A stretch of 64,000 bases of DNA from Marinobacter sp. (GTDB taxonomy: Bacteria; Pseudomonadota; Gammaproteobacteria; Pseudomonadales; Oleiphilaceae), in NCBI GenBank assembly GCA_022565395.1, contig JAIUMV010000004.1, positions 142,717 through 206,716 of the forward strand, read 5' to 3'. Below the pieces are notes generated by a model. That model worked only from the letters and a program-made list of their open reading frames with translations, did no database searches and was not told where the DNA came from. A program made the position numbers and the translations under genes. This document shows, piece after piece, positions 61,097 through 64,000 of this stretch (position 1 is its first letter; every line of letters starts with the position of its first letter).

Positions 61097-61993
61097 GTGC
61101 CAGGAATTGAAGTAGAAATTGCGCCTCCAGCTAATTGGCAAGACTTCGAGCGACTTACGCTTGACTATGCACGTAGGGCGTGGAAGGACGACTATGCAGA
61201 GCGTCACGGTCGTCAAGGGCAAGCCCAAGCAGGCGTTGATGTCTTTGGTTACAATCGTTCTGCTTGCGAAGGAACCGGAATTCAGTGCAAGAAAAAGCAA
61301 AATTCCGCCTCGCCATCGAAACAGCTAACAACCGCTGAAATCGATGCCGAAATATCGGCGGCGAAGGGCTTCAAGCCAAAGCTGGACCGTTTTGTCATCG
61401 CTACCACTGGCCCACGAGATGCAAACTTGCAGGCGCATGTGCGTGCGCTGAATGCTGCTGGCCAACCATTCAAAGTGTCGTTAATGTTTTGGGAGGACTA
61501 CCAAGACTTTCTCAACGACCACACAGACCTGATGTATCGATACTACAAAGAGGTCTTGGAATACCGAGCAAGCTACGATGAGCTGGAGCATTACTTGCTT
61601 CTGCTAAGCTCTGCGTTTGACCGTCCTGCCATAAGAACTCCGTTTCATTTGGAGAATCGAGCTACTGATTTCATCCAAGCAATCGGTGATACCCAAAGTG
61701 CAATTGCTACCGGCCGCTTGGTAGATCGCGAATCTCGAGTTATCGATGAATGTAGAATTCCAAAGCCGCAAATCGCGGGACTGAAGGAAGCTGCCAAGCT
61801 CCTCCAGCGTGCCCGAGAAATCGCTACTCAAGCTTTGCACGATGGCGGAATCGTTGAACATCAAACAGTCATTGAAATTAGATCCCATGAAGTTGCTCAA
61901 CAGTTGAATTCCTTACGAGAAAAGGCTGTCGATCTGCTCAATAAAGAGCTCGCTCAACGTAGTTTGGGACCGGTGGAATTTTGCGAAAGTTGA
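61097..61993 (+). CDS. Mrr-like restriction-fold nuclease of cassette 3
   Basis: A 298-aa protein with GTG start, AAGGAG 5 bases upstream. The N-terminal 70 residues match the Mrr/PD-(D/E)XK nuclease domain often found at the front of defence proteins (Cap4-, Avs-like): Glu18 in WQDFERLTLDYARRAW, HGRQGQAQAGVDVFGY with Asp48, and GIQCKKK with Gln63-x-Lys65. The middle includes FVIATTGPRDANLQAHVRA. The rest (about 150-298) is helical and may be a sensor or partner-binding part. It is not fused to a STAND ATPase or SAVED domain. DNA cleavage is a family inference. Confidence 0.8.
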   Translation: MPGIEVEIAPPANWQDFERLTLDYARRAWKDDYAERHGRQGQAQAGVDVFGYNRSACEGTGIQCKKKQNSASPSKQLTTAEIDAEISAAKGFKPKLDRFVIATTGPRDANLQAHVRALNAAGQPFKVSLMFWEDYQDFLNDHTDLMYRYYKEVLEYRASYDELEHYLLLLSSAFDRPAIRTPFHLENRATDFIQAIGDTQSAIATGRLVDRESRVIDECRIPKPQIAGLKEAAKLLQRAREIATQALHDGGIVEHQTVIEIRSHEVAQQLNSLREKAVDLLNKELAQRSLGPVEFCES

Positions 61994-61994
61994 G

Positions 61995-62066
61995 ATATAA
62001 CAAGCGCATGTTGTCGGACTGGTTTTCCGCTGCGCTCCAAACCAGCCGCAAATGCGGGCGTTATAT
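61995..62066 (+). repeat. attC site 3
   Basis: R'' ATATAAC and R' GTTATAT bound a 72-bp site almost identical to attC site 2. The near identity suggests both cassettes were captured in the same integron host lineage. Confidence 0.93.
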
Positions 62067-62084
62067 TTAAGGAGCCGTCACTAA

Positions 62085-63080
62085 ATGGAGTCGGAGGAAA
62101 TTGAAAGACTCGTTCACGAAGCGCTCGAGCAGATCGGTTGGGATGCCGATGCCGAACAGGTCGCCAAGCGAGTCAAGAGGCTTCATTATGGATTACCGAG
62201 GGAAGATGAGTTTAGCGTTATCTGTGGTTGGCTAGGTAAATGCCAGCTTATTCACAAATTGGATCAACATCAGTTTCCCGAGCAATCCAAGTCTCATTAC
62301 CAAGTTCCTGATTTGCTCGCGGTATTTAAGTATAAAGAAAAAGATCTTCCCGTCCTAGTTGAGGTCAAGACATCTGGAAAGAAGAATAAACTATCATTTA
62401 CTCCTGAATATAAAGAAAAGCTTACGAACTATGCTGAGCTACTCGGTTTGCCGATGCTAATTGCATGGAAAAACAGATGGGATGTATGGAGCTTAGTTTC
62501 ACTTGATGAATTTAAACTAGCAAAGAAAAACTACAATCTAGATTTTGAGTCTGCTCTAAAGAGTTCTCTCTTGGGCATATTAGCCGGCGATTTTGCATAT
62601 ACTCTGGCTGCGAATTCTGGTGTTCATATAAGCTGCAAAAAAGAAGATCTCGTAAGTACTGTAAAATCTGAAAATGTGGAGTCTCAGTACTGGAACGTGA
62701 TTATTGACGATGTTTATTTCACAAATCGGCTATCGGAAAGAATAGAATCTTTGTCACCCTTGGCCCAGAAGATTTTTCCTTCATGGGATTTGGACGAGTC
62801 AGAAGAAGTAACGGACACTCATATTATAATTCACTGTGTTGCTGACGAAACCAGTATGCTTTTTGCGCACATGGCACTTACCCGGATATTGAAGTTTGAA
62901 AGCCCAGTTGAAGAGACCAGTGTTCACTGGCGATCAATACTTGCTACAAACAATTCGCTTGCGCGTTTAGAAAACTTTCGGGAAGGTATAATGGAAAACC
63001 TTAGAAAGAAGATTGTCTATCATGTTTTGGAGCCACAGCCGCAGAATTTGCCAAGTTTTCTAGAAAAATATAACAATTAG
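62085..63080 (+). CDS. PD-(D/E)XK-type protein of cassette 4
   Basis: A 331-aa protein. AAGGAG lies 10 bases before the ATG. A nuclease-like core is seen at residues 74-97: VPDLLAVF with Asp76 and PVLVEVKTSGKK with Glu93 and Lys95 (PD-X16-EVK). After this the sequence continues YKEKLTNYAELLGLPMLIAWKN, as in Hjc/VRR-type or DUF-type nucleases. The C-terminal 200 residues are unfamiliar. It ends YNN, with the stop inside the truncated fourth attC. It may cut or bind DNA; no partner is known. The family match is by motif only. Confidence 0.72.
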   Translation: MESEEIERLVHEALEQIGWDADAEQVAKRVKRLHYGLPREDEFSVICGWLGKCQLIHKLDQHQFPEQSKSHYQVPDLLAVFKYKEKDLPVLVEVKTSGKKNKLSFTPEYKEKLTNYAELLGLPMLIAWKNRWDVWSLVSLDEFKLAKKNYNLDFESALKSSLLGILAGDFAYTLAANSGVHISCKKEDLVSTVKSENVESQYWNVIIDDVYFTNRLSERIESLSPLAQKIFPSWDLDESEEVTDTHIIIHCVADETSMLFAHMALTRILKFESPVEETSVHWRSILATNNSLARLENFREGIMENLRKKIVYHVLEPQPQNLPSFLEKYNN

Positions 63081-63140
63081 TTCCAGTTCGTTCCGGGCCT
63101 GATGGCCCTCCACCGGACGCCCTTTTCTCTGCTTCGCTGC
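63068..63140 (+). repeat. Truncated attC site 4
   Basis: ATATAAC (63068-63074) pairs with the R' of cassette 4 and is followed by AATTAGTTCCAGTTCG, an attC-like left arm of a different type from sites 1-3. A hairpin GGGCC-TGAT-GGCCC follows. No matching right arm ending in GTTRRRY is found before the mobile debris, so the site seems cut off. Confidence 0.6.
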
Positions 63141-63275
63141 AGGACAACAGGGACAGGCATGGCTAGAGGACAACAGGGACAGGCATGGCTAGGAAGGGCA
63201 TGGCTAGGAAGAATCGCCCATACAGCGCTGAGGCCTGCGTTTCAGATCGGCTGAAATAGCTCGCTAGTACGTGTG
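63140..63275. repeat. Direct repeat, copy A, with internal duplication
   Basis: ACAACAGGGACAGGCATGGC occurs twice in tandem, then a segment ending GAGGCCTGCGTTTCAGATCG. A related copy lies at 63541-63635. No gene is seen. Confidence 0.7.
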
Positions 63276-63376
63276 GCTGGATGATTTTGCCAGTATTGGC
63301 CGGATGCCGCGGTTTTAAGGCGTGTGTAGGCCCGGCCTTGTAGTGCCGTATCAGGACGTTGTGTTGAAGTGAGTTG

Positions 63377-63538
63377 CTAGGCCGCCTTTCGCCGTTGGTC
63401 CCGTTGGCCTCGGGTGATCTCGCCGTAGCGGGCTTCAAACTCGGTGGCCTGGGTAAGCCAGTCGCTGGCGGTGATGCCCAGGCGGTTCAGGATGGGCGGT
63501 TGCGTGTCGGGGATATGGCCCCGTTTGCCGGGGCGGAG
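63377..63538 (-). pseudogene. C-terminal fragment of a REP-associated (Y1) transposase-like gene
   Basis: About 54 residues reading KRGHIPDTQPPILNRLGITA then SDWLTQATEFEARYG match, from memory, the C-terminal tail common to RAYT/Y1 transposase-like proteins (an [KR]RG-IP-PPIL-RLG pattern). No HUH catalytic domain lies in front of it: the frame upstream enters the direct repeat and stops. It is therefore a remnant. Confidence in the family is moderate. Confidence 0.5.
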
Positions 63539-63540
63539 AA

Positions 63541-63635
63541 AAACAACAGGGACAGGCATGCCTAGGAAAGGATGGCGGGTATAACGTAGAGGCCTGCGTT
63601 TCAGGTCGGCTGAACGAGGTCGGTACTGCGTGTTG
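63541..63635. repeat. Direct repeat, copy B
   Basis: ACAACAGGGACAGGCATGCC followed by GAGGCCTGCGTTTCAGGTCG, an imperfect copy of the repeat at 63140-63275, flanking the transposase fragment. Confidence 0.7.
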
Positions 63636-63691
63636 TTGAGGGATCCCTATCTGTCAGCGTAGTTGTCACCTGACTATTTCAGAGGACAACC

Positions 63692-64000
63692 ATGCCCCAT
63701 TACTCCGCAGAACGTAAGGAAGCCATTCTCCAGAAGATGGCGCCGCCCCACAGTCTGACCGTGGCCGAACTGGCCAGCCAGGAGGGCATCAGTACCGCAA
63801 CCTTGTACAATTGGCGCAAAGCCGCCAGAGAACGAGGTGCCGTTTTGCCATCGAACTCAGCCACACCCGATAAGTGGAGTAGCGAAGAGAAGTTTCGCAT
63901 TGTTCTTGAGACCGCCGCGATGTCGGAGGCAGAACTCAGTGAATACTGTCGCAAACATGGGCTCTACCCGGAGCAGATTGGGGCCTGGAAGCTCGCCTGC
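63692..64000 (+). CDS. IS transposase, N-terminal part (runs off window)
   Basis: An open frame of 103 codons begins at ATG 63692 and continues past the end of the window. The first 50 residues form a helix-turn-helix: SLTVAELASQEGISTATLYN followed by WRKAARERG, the pattern of IS3-type OrfA transposases. A second similar block, EKFRIVLETAAMSEAELSEY, then CRKHGLYPEQIGAWK, is a second DNA-binding helix region. The reverse-strand frame over it is a shadow. Left-end repeats of the IS could not be fixed. Confidence 0.82.
   Translation, partial: MPHYSAERKEAILQKMAPPHSLTVAELASQEGISTATLYNWRKAARERGAVLPSNSATPDKWSSEEKFRIVLETAAMSEAELSEYCRKHGLYPEQIGAWKLAC

Larger units (their letters stand above)
58185..63074 (+). 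mobile_element. Integron gene-cassette array lacking an integrase (CALIN type)
   Basis: Four genes in the same direction, each in its own cassette, are separated by three 72-bp attC sites (60368-60439, 61011-61082, 61995-62066). Each cassette shows perfect R'/R'' complementarity: GTTATAA/TTATAAC, GTTAAAT/ATTTAAC, GTTATAT/ATATAAC and GTTATAT/ATATAAC. Crossovers would fall after the G at 58184, 60433, 61076 and 62060. No intI gene is within the window. The region is AT-richer than its surroundings. Each downstream gene begins 18-25 bases after a boundary with an AAGGAG-like site, typical of cassettes. Confidence 0.88.

Noticed and set aside
60368..62066. Three similar 72-bp repeats as possible CRISPR or REP units
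   Set aside because: Spacing equals gene length, each has R''/R' ends and a stem, and ends pair per cassette, which fits attC and not CRISPR or REP.
63163..63438. 91-residue minus-strand frame with AMPFLAMP repeats
   Set aside because: It arises from the direct DNA repeats and does not match a protein family.
63700..63954. 84-residue minus-strand frame
   Set aside because: Shadow of the IS transposase helix-turn-helix region.

Overview
The window looks like a chromosomal segment of a marine gammaproteobacterium close to Alcanivorax (Oceanospirillales). The reasons are a wax ester synthase/DGAT that strongly resembles Alcanivorax AtfA enzymes as I remember them, a long-chain acyl-CoA synthetase, a PF10118 metal-dependent hydrolase beside an AraC regulator, ectoine genes, an OprI-type lipoprotein and a generally high G+C content. 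No 16S rRNA or other decisive marker is present, so the genus is an inference.

Layout. 1-4.2 kb: envelope genes (two YkuD L,D-transpeptidase-fold proteins, NfeD protease plus slipin, OprI/Lpp-like lipoprotein). 4.2-10.0 kb: a zinc-starvation locus built around a perfect Zur-type palindrome between two divergent COG0523 GTPases. It continues with DUF1826, a His-rich outer-membrane barrel, a ZnuA-like binding protein and a ZnuB-like permease, but no ATPase. 10.0-20.2 kb: a K+/H+ antiporter, a phosphopantetheinyl transferase, and an iron/siderophore uptake locus with its own two-component system, TonB receptor, FecBCDE-type ABC transporter and two Fur-like sites. 20.2-29.0 kb: MATE pump, tRNA-Gly(CCC), a SoxR gene with a textbook SoxR palindrome facing a metallo-beta-lactamase-fold gene, an alkylsulfatase-like lipoprotein, acyl-CoA synthetase and NDH-2. 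29.2-31.0 kb: a small block of a permuted NlpC/P60 hydrolase followed by two paralogous lipoproteins. 31-37 kb: AI-2E transporter, PEBP protein, periplasmic binding protein, ECF sigma/anti-sigma pair, and a membrane TVP38-flavoprotein fusion. 37.2-44.5 kb: radical SAM, sodium-solute symporter, metallophosphoesterase and a complete sulfate/thiosulfate ABC transporter. 44.9-49.5 kb: ectA, ectB and the ectoine-type aspartokinase, with ectC absent from its usual place, then an RpoS-like sigma factor. 49.5-57.6 kb: housekeeping genes (pdxH, yfbR and others) and the lipid-storage genes, with two copies of a long nested palindromic repeat.

57.6-64 kb is different: it is AT-richer and contains an integron cassette array without an integrase. 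Three 72-bp attC sites separate four single-gene cassettes: a membrane HerA-like ATPase, an unknown protein, an Mrr-like nuclease and a PD-(D/E)XK protein. For every cassette the first 7 bases (R') are the exact reverse complement of the 7-base R'' at its end, which is the signature of integrase-mediated cassette excision and insertion. The last attC appears truncated by mobile-element debris (a Y1-transposase C-terminal fragment and direct repeats), and an IS transposase gene runs off the right edge. This array is the most unusual region. Its ATPase and nuclease cassettes are reasonable candidates for undescribed anti-phage functions, but the sequence alone does not prove that role.
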